Of a stretch of DNA of 64,000 nucleotides, positions 1 to 10,862 are shown piece after piece. The translations under genes were made by a program, and so were the position numbers. Location of the stretch: positions 12,272,501-12,336,500 of the forward strand of contig NC_003280.10 in NCBI RefSeq assembly GCF_000002985.6. Reading direction: 5' to 3'. The stretch is from Caenorhabditis elegans (Eukaryota; Nematoda; Chromadorea; Rhabditida; Rhabditidae). The notes under the pieces were generated by a model. The model saw only the letters and a program-made list of their open reading frames with translations. It ran no database searches and was not told the DNA's origin. The first letter of the stretch is position 1. Each line of letters opens with the position of its first letter.

Positions 1-610
1 AAGGCAATTTTTGATGCGATATTTTTCTTTTTTCCAGAAAGTTTTCAGTTTTTTTTTGTTGGTGTTTTCAGATCGAAAAAACACCAATTTTTAAATTTTT
101 TCTGTAAATTTTCATACGAAAAATGCAATTTTCGTGGATTTTTCTCTCGAAAAACTAAGAATTTTCATAAATTTTATTTAAAAAAAATGCGACTTTACGA
201 GCTGAAATTGTAATATTTTCAGACTTTTTTGCTCGGAAAACGAAAATTTTCGAAGCTACCGAGCTGAAATTGGTATTTTTTTCAAATTTTTCTATGCAAA
301 ATGCTATTTTTCGTGGCTTTTGAGCAAAAAAAAAAGGTGATATTTTCGCATTTTTTGCACGAAAAAACGACGATTTTTGCGCTTTTTCATTCGAAAAATG
401 CGATTGTTCGAGCTGAAACTATAATATTTTCAGACTTTTTTGCTCGGAAAACGTACATTTTCGAATATTTTCAAATTTTTCTAAGGAAAATGCTATTTTT
501 CGTGGCTTTTGAGCAAAAAAAAGTGAGATTTTCGCAATTTTTGCTCGAAAAACTACGAATTTAGGTGAAAATTGTACGTATTTTCATAGGAAAAATTGCT
601 TCTTTTTTTT
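1..610. repeat. AT-rich intergenic DNA with degenerate ~180 bp repeats
   Basis: No gene is supported here. Two or more degenerate copies of a unit can be read: an ATTTTTCGTGGCTTTTGAGC block, a GAGCTGAAATTGTAATATTTTC block, and TTGCTCGGAAAACG, for example near 200-260 and 415-460. The same blocks recur in the last TRIC intron (4130-4900), so this is a local low-complexity repeat family. The open frame at 301-564 is a by-product of it. Confidence 0.6.
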
Positions 611-2543
611 TTAAATTTTTTGCTCATAGTCATCTCCATACCCAGCAGCAAGCTTCAACAATTCAGCCAAAATAAATTCCGACACAACACGTGCTCCATC
701 GGCGAGCACATGCTCCACAATTTCCGTATTGCTCTTCAGCTTCTCAATGCACATTCTCAAAAAACCGTCCTCATTTCGAAAAGAGAGCACTCTCGACGTG
801 GCAATCGCTTTGAGCACCACATGAAGCGTCTCGGGCTCCGAATCCACGTCATCCGTGTAGCGGCGGATTGCGGTGAGCAATTGAGACTGCTCAACAGCCG
901 AAAGAGCTCCAGCAGCTTCTCCATTGGAGCATTCTTCGTCAAGTTTCGAGCTCAGCTGCTTCCATCTTTTCTCTTTTTCCGGATTTTCAATACAATTTTG
1001 AATTGATTTTAATAGAGATTTCGTGTCAAATGTATCGATTGGATTGACGGCAAATGAGCTGAACGTTTTCGTTTTCGTGGTGGGACCCGATTTCGCGATG
1101 GCTGTCGCTGTTAGAGCGTCGATTTTTGATTTTCTGAAAGAAATTTTGAGGTCTTATGTGATTTTTATGTCGAAAAATTAGCATTTTTCACTACATTTTC
1201 TGAAGAAAATTTAAATTTTTATTTTTTTTTATTCAAAAAATTGGCTTAAAATCGAGTTTAGACAGTTTTTGAAAGAAATTCATACAATTTTTTGTGATTT
1301 TTAGATTCAAAAATGGTCGAAAATCGAGCTTTTTTGTTTTTTTTTTTCTAAAAAAGTAACTTTTTTAATAAAAATCGAAAAATTTGCATTTTTACTTCAT
1401 TTACTTCTTTTTTTTGCCTCAAAATTGGCTAAAAAATTTACAGTTTTCTCGATTTTCCTAGAAAAATTATACCTATTTTGTGTAAAAACAATTTTTTTTT
1501 TGATTTGCTGTAATAAAATGAGATTTTAGTATTTTTTGGAACATTTTTCGGATTAAAAATTCACTGAAAATCGAATTTTTTAAAAATTTAATTTCGGGTT
1601 TTTCGATAAAAGCTTTTTTTCCGAAAAAATTGGAAATTTTTTGGGTTTTTTATCGAAAAATTAGCATTTTTCACTCCATTTTTTTGATTTTTTAAATTTT
1701 TTTTTTTGACTCAAAATTGGCTTTAAAAATGTTTTTTGGAAATTGCAATAAAAATTGAAATTTTTATAATTTTTTCAGGAAAATCAAATCTCTTTTTTTT
1801 AATGCAAAACAAAATTGGAGGTTTTAGAAGGTTTTTAGTAATTTTAAATACATTTTTTGTGATTTTTTCTGGAAAATTAACTTTTAATTTTAGAATTTTT
1901 TATCGAAAAATTCGCATTTTTCACTCTATTTTTTGTAAAAAAAATGGTTTTTTGTCCGTTTTTTCGGATTTTTTTTTGGAATTTTCAAACTTTTCATGAC
2001 ACCTCATTTTTTTTTCAGATTCAAAATTTGCTGAAAACCTTTTTTTTGTTGAAAATTTCTCTATTTTTTTTAAATTTTTCGACTTCTAGAAGGGTTTTTC
2101 CCGGATAATTAGAAATTGTAGAATTTTCCGAGAGAATTTTTTTTCGGACTTTTACTTTTTTTTTTTAATTTTAAAAATTGATTTTTCTACAGTTTTCTAT
2201 GAAAAAATTGAAATTTTCTTGCTAAAATCCCAAATTTTTGTCCGAATTCCAAATTCTAGCCACTAAAACCGTACGGCATTGGAAGAAGAGCTTCAGAAGT
2301 TGGTCCAACAATCAAAAGTTGCTCATCTCCATTATTATAAGCAATTTGAGTTGGAAGAGTCTGTCCAATTGGCCAACGGATCACTTTTCTCGCGAGAGCT
2401 GAAGCTTTTGTCGATTTCCGATCGATGAGCTCGATGAGCAGTTCTGTGTGCTTTTTTGTGCTCTTTTGGTGTGTTTCGTCGTCCTCGGCGAGCCGGGTGA
2501 GGTCGACTTTTAGGAAATCGTTGAGATCAAGCGACAGGTGCAT
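611..2543 (-). CDS. Unrecognised two-exon gene, 263 aa, helical C-terminal half
   Basis: Two exons are read on the minus strand: 2543-2275 and 1133-611. The start ATG lies one base after a TTTCCAG acceptor, which looks like a trans-splice site. Exon 1 ends at a GTACGG donor, chosen because it is the only nearby GT whose phase matches exon 2 (entered after TTTCAG at 1134). The joined frame gives 263 aa. The N-terminal part is acidic and helical (around LDLNDFLKVDLTRLAEDDE). After a Ser/Thr/Lys linker, the C-terminal ~150 residues are helix-rich with alternating charged and Leu residues (KSLLKSIQNCIENPEKEKRW, LHVVLKAIATSRVL, VSEFILAELLKLAAGYG), like an alpha-solenoid or helical bundle. I do not recognise the family. 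It lies 1.4 kb downstream of TRIC on the same strand; an operon is possible but the spacing is long. A further 5' exon cannot be excluded. Confidence 0.72.
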
Positions 2544-2715
2544 TCTGGAAATTTTTTTGGGTTTTTTTCAGATTTTCTAGTGAAAAATTATAAAAATTGG
2601 GGGGGTTTTTTTTTTCAAAAATGTTTAAATTTTCAGCTAAAAATTCGGATTTTCTTTTTGAAAAATTCGAAAAAATATTGCAAAGTTTTGTTGCAATGTT
2701 CTCAATAAATTCCAA

Positions 2716-3928
2716 TTTTCGGAAATTTTTTAAATTTAATAAGAAGGGATTTGAGTAAATTTGAATTTTTTTGTGATTTTCTATAGAAAAGGGAATTTTT
2801 TAATGGAATTGTCTTGAAAATTCCAATTTTTCTGCAATTTTTTCAAAAAATTGTCAACCTTTTCAGCCAAAAATTCGGGATAATTCCAATTTTCGGATTT
2901 TTTTGAAGAAAAATTCGAATTTTTTTTATTTTCTCGAGAAAATCGGAGTAAATTTGAATTTTTTGTGATTTTTTACTTAAAAAATTTTTAAAAAAGGAAT
3001 TTTTCATTGGAATTTTCTTGAAAATTCCAAAAAATTGCAATTTTTTCAAAAAAAAAGTGCAACATTTTTTTTTTTGGTAAAATCAAAAATTTCGAATTTT
3101 AAAATATTTTTTTTGATAATTTTGGATTAAATTTTTTGGAATAAATTGGAGGAATATCAGAAAAATAAATTTTTTTGAGATTTTTTAAAAAATCACTTCT
3201 AAAAATCTGATTTTTTTTTGAATTTTTAAAAAATTAAAAAAAAATGAAAACATTTCAAATTTTTTTTCTAAAAATTCGGGAAAATTCCAATTTTTTGAAT
3301 AATTTTTTTTAAATTTTTCAGCGAAATTTTCGGAAAAAAATCTGAAAATTTCGCAAATTAAAATTAAAATATAAAACAGTTTCAAAAACTGAATGTCAAA
3401 AAAAATTACAATAAAAAATCGCTCTAAAAAATAAAAAATAAAATTATTTAAACAAAAAAAACGTAATACTTCAAGTAAAATGTTAGTACCCGGCCGAGAG
3501 AAATGGGGAGAAAATTTGGAAAAATTGTTAGAAAATAAAAATATTTGTTTAAAGAGTAAATGGGAATCTAGACGGGGTAAAAAAAAGAAAAATGCTGTAA
3601 AATTTTTTGACTAGTTTTTGAAAAAAATTAGCTGAAATTTCCCAATTTTTCATAAAAATTTCGGGAAAAAAATGCTCCAATTCTCAGAATTTTCCGAATT
3701 TTTTCCAAAATTTTACAGCAAATTTCTGCGATTTTTTCAGAAATTTCTGCTAATTTCTATAAATTTTTAGTGACTAGAAACATGGATAAAGCGGCGAGTT
3801 TTGGATGGCAAGTGGGGTGATAAAACTGCAAAAAAATTAAAAATTAATAGGGAAAAAATGAGCCTTTGGCTCTTTTTAAACGAGGGGATTAATATGAAAA
3901 TTCACAGAAATTATTTTTTAAAGAAAGA
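2716..3928. other. AT-rich spacer, no gene seen
   Basis: The stretch between the unrecognised minus-strand gene and the TRIC stop codon is dominated by homopolymeric A/T runs. No splice-bounded open frame with protein-like composition is visible on either strand. Short open frames here consist mostly of Phe, Lys, Asn and Ile, as expected from AT-rich noise. Confidence 0.6.
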
Positions 3929-6879
3929 TCAATTATTCTTTTTATCCGTGCCATTGGACATTTGGGCGAGCAGCTTCTTCTTTTTCAGCACTTTTTCCCG
4001 CTCTTTTGACAGAATTTCCTCCTCGGATAGTACACGATTACTGTGTATGGCTTTTTTTGTGGCGTCGACGGCTCTGGAATGGAAAATTTTTGGTTAAAAA
4101 TGGATTTTTTGGGGGGAAAAGTGGAAAAATTGAGCTAAAATTCAGATTTTTAGGCCAAAAATTAATATTTTAGAGCATTTTTCACATGAAAAATGCAATT
4201 TTTCGAGCTAAAAATGTAATATTTTCGAAATTTCTTCCGAATTTTCATATGAAAAATGCAATTTTTTATGGTTTTTGAGTTGAATTTTTGCACCAAAAAC
4301 TACGATTTTTTTTTTCGTATTTTTCGAGCAAAAATTGTAATATTTTCAGGCTTTTTTTGCTCGGAAAACGCAAATTTTCGATTTTTTATTGAATTTTCAT
4401 ATAAAAATGCGATTTTTCGTGGCTTTTGAGCAAAACAAATGAGATTTCCTGACATTTTTCCTCAAAAACTACAACTTTAAGTTAAAATTGTACATTTTTT
4501 TAATACGAAAAATCGCATTTTTGAGATATTTCGTTTTAAAAATTTCGATTTTTAGGTCCAAATTTTGCATTTTTGCTAGATTTTTCAATGATTTTATTCA
4601 AAAAAAGCGCCTTTTCGAGCTAAAATTGTATTATTTTCAGATTTTTCATCAAATTTTCATATGAAAAATGCAACGAAAAATCACATTTTTGCAAGTTTTT
4701 TTTCCTAAAAATTTTTGCGTTTTTCATGCATTTTTCATGAAAAATGGAATTTTTCGAGCTGAAATTGTAAAATTTTTGAATTTTTTCAAATTTTTATATG
4801 GAAAATTCAATTTTTCGTGGCTTTCTAGCATTTTTTGCTTGAAAAACTTCAATTTTAGGCGGAAATTGTACGATTTTTTTCGTTTTTTTTTTCTATAAAA
4901 TTCGATTTTTCCTCCATTTTATTGTATTACTTTGCAAAAGCATCGATAATTCCGCCCATAAAAACTGCACAAAGAACATTCTCAATAGGCATCAGAACAT
5001 CATGTACGGAGAGACACAGAGAAGCCAGCTTGAAGTAGATGAAGAATCCGACGACGCACTGAAATTGAGAAAAAATTGGTTAAAATTTCAAGTTTTATCG
5101 ATTTTTTGTTCGTAAAAAAGGTAAATTATCTACTTTTTATGGCTTAAACTAGAAAAAATTGTCAATTTCGTAGAGTTTTTGGGCTGAAAATCGAAATTCT
5201 CACATAAAATTCATTTGTTAAGCTTCTTTTTCGCCCAAAAATGCAGTTTTCCGGCCAATTTTCTTTGATTTTCAGCCTTTTTTCACCTAACACTGTAGTT
5301 TTCTGGCCAATTTTTTCGAATTTTAGAGCTTTTGTAGGCTGAAAATCCACGTTTTTCAACTAAAACTGTAGTTTTCTGGCCAATTTTCTTGGATTTTCGG
5401 GCAATTTCAGCCTGTTCTAACCGAAAAATGCAGTTTTCCGGCCAATTTATTCAAATTTTTAGCCAATTTTCAACCATTTTTACCATAAAAATTTAGTTTT
5501 CCTGCCAATTTGGACAGTTTTTCAAAGATTTTCGGGCAATTTCAGGCCTTTTTCATCTAAAACTGCAGTTTTCCGGCCAATTTTTTGGAATTTTCAGTCA
5601 TTTTTAACCTAAAAATGCACTTTTCTGACCAATTTTCTTGGATTTTCAGACTATTTTCAGCCTTTTTCCATTGAAAACTAAGGTTTCTGACAAATTTTAT
5701 CGGATTTTCAGGGATATTTCGGCTATTTTTCACCGAAAAATGCACTTTTCTGACCAATTTTCTAGGATTTTCATGCAATTTCAGCCCTTTTTGATCTAAA
5801 ACTGAAGATTTTCGGTCAATTTTCGGTTGATTTCCGCTGAAAATGCAGTTTTCCGGGGCTAATTTACTCGTATTTTCAGTAGTTTTTCACCGAAAAATGC
5901 AGTTTTCAAGCAATTTCAGCCAAAAAATCCACACTCACCAAGTACACCAAATCGTGTGGCGCCGTAACATACATACTATGCCGTTCCAAAGTGAACACAA
6001 TAGACGCTATAACACACGCTTTTGTGGTAAACGATGGCCGAAGAATTTCATGATTCGTCGGGTGCCATGTGCCACGTGCCAGTTGCTCAACGATCTTTAC
6101 AACGCCTGAGCCGGCTCCTTTCGCGACTCCAACAAGAATTTGCACCAAATAAGACTCTGGGTAGATCCTGACGGCGTGCTTCACCCCCGCAGCAATCTTA
6201 TGCGTCCGTTGAACCTCTTTCAGCACTGAGAGCCCGAGCTTCACGGGAAACCACGTGGCGAGCCGGAAAACCACGTCGAACGGTGAATAGAACACCAGGT
6301 ACCAGACGATGGAGCCGAGGAGTATGTCGGCGTGCTGTTTGAGCGGTGAGATGATGGGCTCGCCGAGCAGAAAACAGGAGAGGAAGCTGCCGGCGAACGA
6401 CATGAGCATACAGGAGAGCCAGCATGAGAATGGGTGCTTACGGGAGAATGAGATGGCGTCTGGTCCCAAGTCGTGGCGGACGGAGAGGCAGGTCTGCAAG
6501 ATTTGTCATGTTTTTCGGTAAAAATCTACTGAAAAATAGCGTTTTTCGATTTTTTTACTAAGAAAATTGGAAGTTTTCTGGCTTTTCTCTTGAAAATAGA
6601 CAAATTTCTCTCCAGAAAATCTGATTTTTCTGGTGTTTTTATAAACACGAATTCACGCATTTCCTCGTTTTTTCGGGCAGTTTTTTGCAAAAAATTTGAA
6701 TTTCCCAGCTTTTATGCAATTTTCCCGTCAAAATCACACATTTTTTATCAACATATAAACCTTACCAATACATAATGCGCCGCATCAAAGTACGGATAGA
6801 GCTTCAGCTTTTGTACGTAGCCTCCGGCATCTATTAGTGTGTCGTGATCGATGCTCCACTCGTCGGGAACCCATCCCAT
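3929..6879 (-). CDS. tric-1B.1: TRIC-B trimeric intracellular cation channel (TMEM38 family)
   Basis: Four minus-strand exons (6879-6766, 6493-5939, 5058-4931, 4073-3929) join in phase to 313 aa, a normal length for TRIC. The start ATG follows a TTTTTTCAG acceptor by two bases. The protein begins MGWVPDEWSIDHDTLIDAGG and carries several hydrophobic membrane segments. The TRIC signature is clear: KEVQRTHKIAAGVKHA (residues about 130-145), the lipid-contacting basic stretch, and a Gly-rich motif GAGSG near 164-168 in the pore-lining helix. A charged Lys-rich tail (KEREKVLKKKKLLA) ends the protein. By family knowledge TRIC channels sit in ER/SR membrane as trimers and pass K+ counter-current during Ca2+ release. 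The gene is head-to-head with SDHAF2. I recall two worm TRIC-B genes; the symbol is my best match from memory, while the family call is firm. Confidence 0.93.
4130..4925. repeat. Repeat blocks in the last TRIC intron
   Basis: This intron contains copies of the same blocks seen at 1-600 (CGAGCTAAAATTGTAATATT, TTTTTTGCTCGGAAAACG, TTCGTGGCTTTTGAGCAAAA). The shared sequence on both sides of the unrecognised gene suggests local duplication of non-coding DNA. Confidence 0.55.
5165..5930. repeat. Minisatellite in the TRIC intron 2
   Basis: About a dozen imperfect copies of a roughly 55-65 bp unit fill this intron. Each has a CAGTTTTCCGGCCAATTTTC core, then GGATTTTCAG, then CAATTTCAGCC. Copies differ by small substitutions and indels. 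The intron is still bounded by clean TTTCAG and GTGAGT splice sites. Confidence 0.75.
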
Positions 6880-7207
6880 AGCTGAAAAAATTGGATATTT
6901 ATTCGAAAAAAGTAATGAAAAACAGCAAAATTGGGCGAAAATCAATATTTTTGAAGGGAAATTGAAAATTAAAATCGAAAAAAATTGGGTTTTTTAATTA
7001 CGCTAAACAACACGCGTATGCGGGATTTCGGAGCGTCGTTGCAACATTTTTATACTTTTTAATGCATTTTGCATTTAATTTTCCATTTTATTTGAGAATT
7101 CAGCGATAAATTTTATAAATTTGATGTTTGAGAACCCGGAAAATGATATTTAATCGATATTTTGCAATAATAATAACGAAAAGCTTGCAGAATCCGCCGA
7201 AATTCCC
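6880..7207. promoter_or_regulatory. Shared upstream region of divergent TRIC and SDHAF2 genes
   Basis: The two start codons are 328 bp apart and point away from each other, so this gap must hold both promoters. It contains a GC-richer stretch at about 7000-7045 with GCTAAACAACACGCG followed by CGGAGCGTCGTTG, standing out from AT-rich surroundings. The same stretch is repeated at 7978-8022 as part of a tandem duplication. A TTGCAG acceptor at about 7187-7192, shortly before the SDHAF2 ATG, could be the trans-splice site. No transcription factor is assigned. Confidence 0.55.
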
Positions 7208-7662
7208 ATGACAAGCCGGATTTTGCAACGATTCTTCACTGTTTCGACAAGTTTGAGGAGTCTGACACGCGCAGAAGTTCCCGGAGAGAAGATTGATGCA
7301 AAGAGGTGAATATTCTGTGAAAAAACATTGAAAACTGAGGGAAATTTTAATTTTTCCTCAAGTTTTACCGGAAAAATTGAACAAAAATTTAATTTTCCAG
7401 AGCCCGGCTTCTCTACCAAAGCAAAAAACGTGGAATTCTGGAAAACGACATTCTCCTGGGCGATTTTGCCGAGCAAAACCTCAAAAAAATGAGCGAGCCC
7501 GAGCTGAAGGCCTACGATAAGCTCATCAACGGAGAACACATGGAATGGGACCTCTTCTACTATCTTTCCAACAAGAAAAGCCCGCCGGAAGACGTGGAAA
7601 GCTGTCAGGTTTACCAAAAAGTCAAGAAGTTCGTCGACGACAAGCGAGTGCCGAAATCATGA
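7208..7662 (+). CDS. Succinate dehydrogenase assembly factor 2 (SDHAF2/Sdh5), mitochondrial
   Basis: Two exons (7208-7305 and 7401-7662) join in phase to 119 aa. The first ~30 residues (MTSRILQRFFTVSTSLRSLT) are basic, hydroxylated and free of acidic residues, typical of a mitochondrial targeting peptide. The rest matches the SDHAF2 family: a RARLLYQSKKRGILENDILL motif, then FAEQNLKKMSEPELKAYDKL, then a WDLFYYLSNKK segment. In this family the protein promotes covalent FAD attachment to the flavoprotein subunit of complex II in the matrix. The RGxLE/D region and the central acidic helix are intact. The gene has a tandem, broken copy immediately downstream, and its 3' flank is also found after ife-5. 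I recall this gene as Y57A10A.29. Confidence 0.95.
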
Positions 7663-7975
7663 TAATTTGATAATTTTTTGCCGGAATTTCCTCAATTTTC
7701 CCCTGAAAATCTCGAATTTCCTTTTCTCTCTGTACATTTTTTAGGTTTACCGTTGATTTTTTTACTATGAAAAGGTGATTTTTGTCCTCAAATTTCTTGA
7801 AAAATGCGTGAAAATTCGCTTGAAAAATATTTGAAATTGTTTAATTCTCATTTTTGACAGTTTTCTGCTATTTTCCATGAATTTTCGGCCAAAAAATCTC
7901 GAAATTCGTTGGATTTTGCAGATTCTCACCAAAAAAAAACGCATTTTTCTGTCCATTTTCAAAGAATTAATTCTT

Positions 7976-8442
7976 ATTACGCTAAACAACACGCGTCTGT
8001 GGAATTTCGGAGCGTCGTTGTTCAACATTTTTACACTTTTTAATGCTTATTTTCCATTTTATTTGAGAATTCAGCAATAAACTTTATAAATGTTATGTTT
8101 TAGAACTCGGAAAATGATATTTAATCAATATTTTGTAATAATAATAACAAAAAGCTTGCAGAATCCGCCGAAATTTCCATGACAAGTCGAATTTTTCAAC
8201 GATTCTTCAGTGTTTCGACAAATTTGAGGAGCCTGGAACGCTGCTTAGCAGTTCCCCGGAGAGAAGATTGATGCAAAAATGTGAATATTCGGTTAAAAAA
8301 CATTGAAAACTAGAGGAAATCGTCAATTTTCCTCAATTTTTACCGAAAAAAATCAGAAAAAAACGTAAATTTCGAACAAAAAACTAGTTTTTCAGAGCCC
8401 GCGGCTTCTCTACCAACGCAAGAAACGTGGAATTCTGGAAAA
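7976..8442 (+). pseudogene. Truncated tandem copy of SDHAF2 (promoter, exon 1, start of exon 2)
   Basis: This stretch repeats 6999-7440 with scattered differences: the promoter GC-rich block, the ATG region (ATG at 8179), the intron and the first ~40 bp of exon 2. Translation from 8179 begins MTSRIFQRFFSVSTNLRSL, close to the real protein, but a small insertion near 8230-8237 shifts the frame and leads to a stop. The splice donor context is changed from AAGAGGTGAAT to AAAATGTGAAT. A 2 bp insertion in exon 2 (CCCGCGGCTT against CCCGGCTT) breaks the frame again. Homology stops at ATTCTGGAAAA (8442). The remaining exon 2 is absent here; the matching 3' flank reappears after ife-5. Confidence 0.9.
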
Positions 8443-8625
8443 TTTATCTTTTAAAAATTTATTCCATTTTCCCCGTGAACTTGTAATGACACGTCATTTA
8501 GGGCACAATTACAGTTGGCGTTTTCCCCAGAATTCTTCTTTCGGCTTCTCAGAGATCAGTCTGAAAATCTCTGGTTTTTCTCGCCGTTTTGCATCACTTT
8601 TTCGTTCCACGTGTCCATTTTTATT

Positions 8626-9270
8626 AGCTTTAAAACATGCCTATGAGGTCACAATGACCGAATATCATAGTAAAAAAATTCGAAACAATTTTCTAGATTT
8701 TATATGATTTTTTGAAAATTGAAGAAATCTCAGTTTTCCCCTAATTTCTATTTGAACTACCGCCAATTGGATTTGTTCGGTGGAGCGCGCTTGCACTACT
8801 TTAATTAAAAAATTTCCATTTATTCTGGTTATTTGACTGATTTTCTTCATTTTATATGTTCTTTTCATCAGAAAATCGAAAAAATAAATAAGAAAAATGC
8901 AAAATGTTTGTTAAAAAGTAACTAAAAATGCCTGAAACTGTTATATTTTATAGTTTCACGCAGTTTCAGTTACTTTTTAACAAACATATCGCATTTGACT
9001 TGTTTATTTCTTTCATTTTCCGATGAAAAAACATATAAAATGAAGAAAATCAGTCAAATAAGAAAAAAGAATAAATAAAATTAATTAATTAAAATAATGC
9101 AAGCGCGCTCCAACGAACGAGTTCAATTGGCGGAAATTCAAATAGGAATTAGGGGGGAAAACTGAGAATTTTTCAATTTTCAAAAAATCATATAAAATCT
9201 AGAAAATTTTTTTGAATTTTTTACTATGATATTCGGTCATTGTGGTTCCATGGGCATATTTTAAAGCAAT
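8626..9270. mobile_element. Palindromic (foldback) element with TTTAAA-containing ends
   Basis: Left arm about 8626-8935 and right arm about 8957-9270 are inverted copies, meeting near 8945 in a loop around CAGTTTCAG. Shared landmarks are AATGACCGAATATCATAGTA, CATATAAAATCTAGAAAAT and GCAAGCGCGCTCC (right) against GGAGCGCGCTTGCA (left). The outer ends contain CTTTAAAA / TTTTAAAG. This fits the class of non-autonomous palindromic elements common in C. elegans. No coding capacity is seen. Confidence 0.8.
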
Positions 9271-9283
9271 TTCCCCACTGAGC

Positions 9284-10814
9284 GTAGTCCACCTTTAAAG
9301 GTGGGGACCAAAATTTGAGACTTTGATTTTTTAGACCCAAAATGGTCCAAAACTACCGAATTTCATAATGAGACTTCACAAAAAATTTCCAAAATTTTTT
9401 TATGAGCGGTCAAAATTTCGAAAAAAAAAAGAGCCAAATTTTGCTAAAATCTGAAATTTCGCACACATTTCTTTTTGTCACAGCTGCTGGATTTTAGTTT
9501 TTCTAAAATTATCACCCGTTAATCCTTATTTTGGTAATTTATCTCGCGGAAATTCGTTGATTGAGACAACTTTTAGGCCGATAGGCATCCAAAAATGATC
9601 AAAATTGGATGCCTATCGGCCTAAAAGTTGTCTCAATCAACGAATTTCCGCAGGATAAATTATCGAAATAAGGGTTAAAAGGTGATAATTTTAGAAAAAC
9701 TAAAATCCAGCAGCTGTGACAAAAAGAAATGTGTGCGAAATTTCAGATTTTAGCAAAATTTGGCACTTTTTGTTGTGAGATGGTCCCATCTCCCAACTAT
9801 CTGGTACTCTGAGACACTCGCGAATACTCCCATCGTGTTCGCCGTACCAGAAAACCTATAAACCGCTCCTTCCAGTCGCTCTATCTCCCCCTTTCTCTAA
9901 TCTAACGCGCGCCCTCATTTGAATCTCCTGCCAAGCTCAATGGTCTCGCAGCGAGTGTGCGCCGCGGGTCTCACCGCGCGCCCTCCTTGCTCATCCTAAT
10001 TCGCTGGCCTAAATTAGTCGCTCCTCAACTCCCTTCACTCGTCTCGTCACCGCACCAGCGGAACCTTCCTTTCTTTTATAAATTAATTCTTTTATATTTA
10101 ATAAATTCCCTTAATAGTTTATCAACCGCTTTAGCCGTTTGTATAGCAATGTTCCTACACGGAAGATGCTAACATCCGCTAATGACACATGATAACTATT
10201 CCCTAATCGACAGTTCCCTTTTCTATTATTCTTTAGCTAATAAATGGGGTTTCATGGTAATATCTTGTGTTACTCGTTCACACCGCTTATCCTCAAGGCA
10301 GACACTAAGCCAAAGGATTCGAAGGCTAGTTTATGTTTTTTAATTCGGGAAAAATGAAACAAAAAATCGTTTATTGCGGAACTTTTCGAGACGTCAACTT
10401 ACACCGGCTTTCTTTACAGGTTGAGACCAAACGTTCCAAAACCCAACCGCTCGCCACTGTTCCGGCGGTACAGGGTACGGAAATCACCATAGATTGAGCT
10501 AAACGCCGGTCTATTCCTACATCTCACCACACAAGGACCGTACCCCATTGTTGATCTCTCGTTCACACCGCTTATCCTCCTCTTCGCTCGGCACTCTGCA
10601 AACGCCAGTTCTCTCTTAGACTCTTCTTCCGGCTTGACCCCAGTTGCGGCTCCCCAACCCGCTACACTGGGCGGTCAACACTTTTTTCGAAATTTTAACT
10701 GGCCATAAAAAAATTTTGGAAATTTTTTGAGAAGTCTCATTATGAAATTTGGTAGTTTTGGACCATTATGAGTCTACTAAGGCACTAAAAAAGTTCGACT
10801 ACACCACCTTTAAT
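9284..10814. mobile_element. Second palindromic element, split by a solo LTR
   Basis: Outer ends are GTAGTCCACCTTTAAAGG (left) and TCGACTACACCACCTTTAA (right), followed inward by matching inverted stretches such as CCAAAACTACCGAATTTCAT and ATGAAATTTGGTAGTTTTGG. An inner hairpin spans 9430-9770, with arms meeting at about 9598 around AAAATTGGATGCCTATCGGC. The right arm is interrupted at 9771 by a 910 bp LTR and resumes at 10681. Related ends (TCGACTACACCA, then an AATTCGG block) occur at 16098-16570 and 38880-39065, so this is one family with at least three copies here. Confidence 0.8.
9771..10680. mobile_element. Solo LTR of an LTR retrotransposon, with 5 bp target duplication
   Basis: The 910 bp block starts TGTTGTGAGATGG and ends GCGGTCAACA, giving the TGTTG/CAACA terminal inverted repeat typical of LTRs. 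It is flanked on both sides by an identical CTTTT (9766-9770 and 10681-10685). Its base composition is GC-richer than the surroundings. Inside are a TTATAAATT box-like site at about 10077 and an AATAAATGGGG polyadenylation-like site at about 10240. There is no internal retroelement coding region, so it is a recombined solo LTR. Orientation is not assigned with certainty. Confidence 0.85.
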
Positions 10815-10862
10815 TAATTCTCTCTGTTTACTGATTTCAATAATCGAATTTTTTTCCAGGAT

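Noticed and set aside
611-2543. Assignment of the unrecognised gene to a nucleolar (NOL11/UTP8-like) family
   Set aside because: The helical C-terminal region suggested it, but I could not name a conserved motif, so no function is given.
5906-6109. Plus-strand open frame over TRIC exon 2
   Set aside because: Antisense shadow of the TRIC coding exon.
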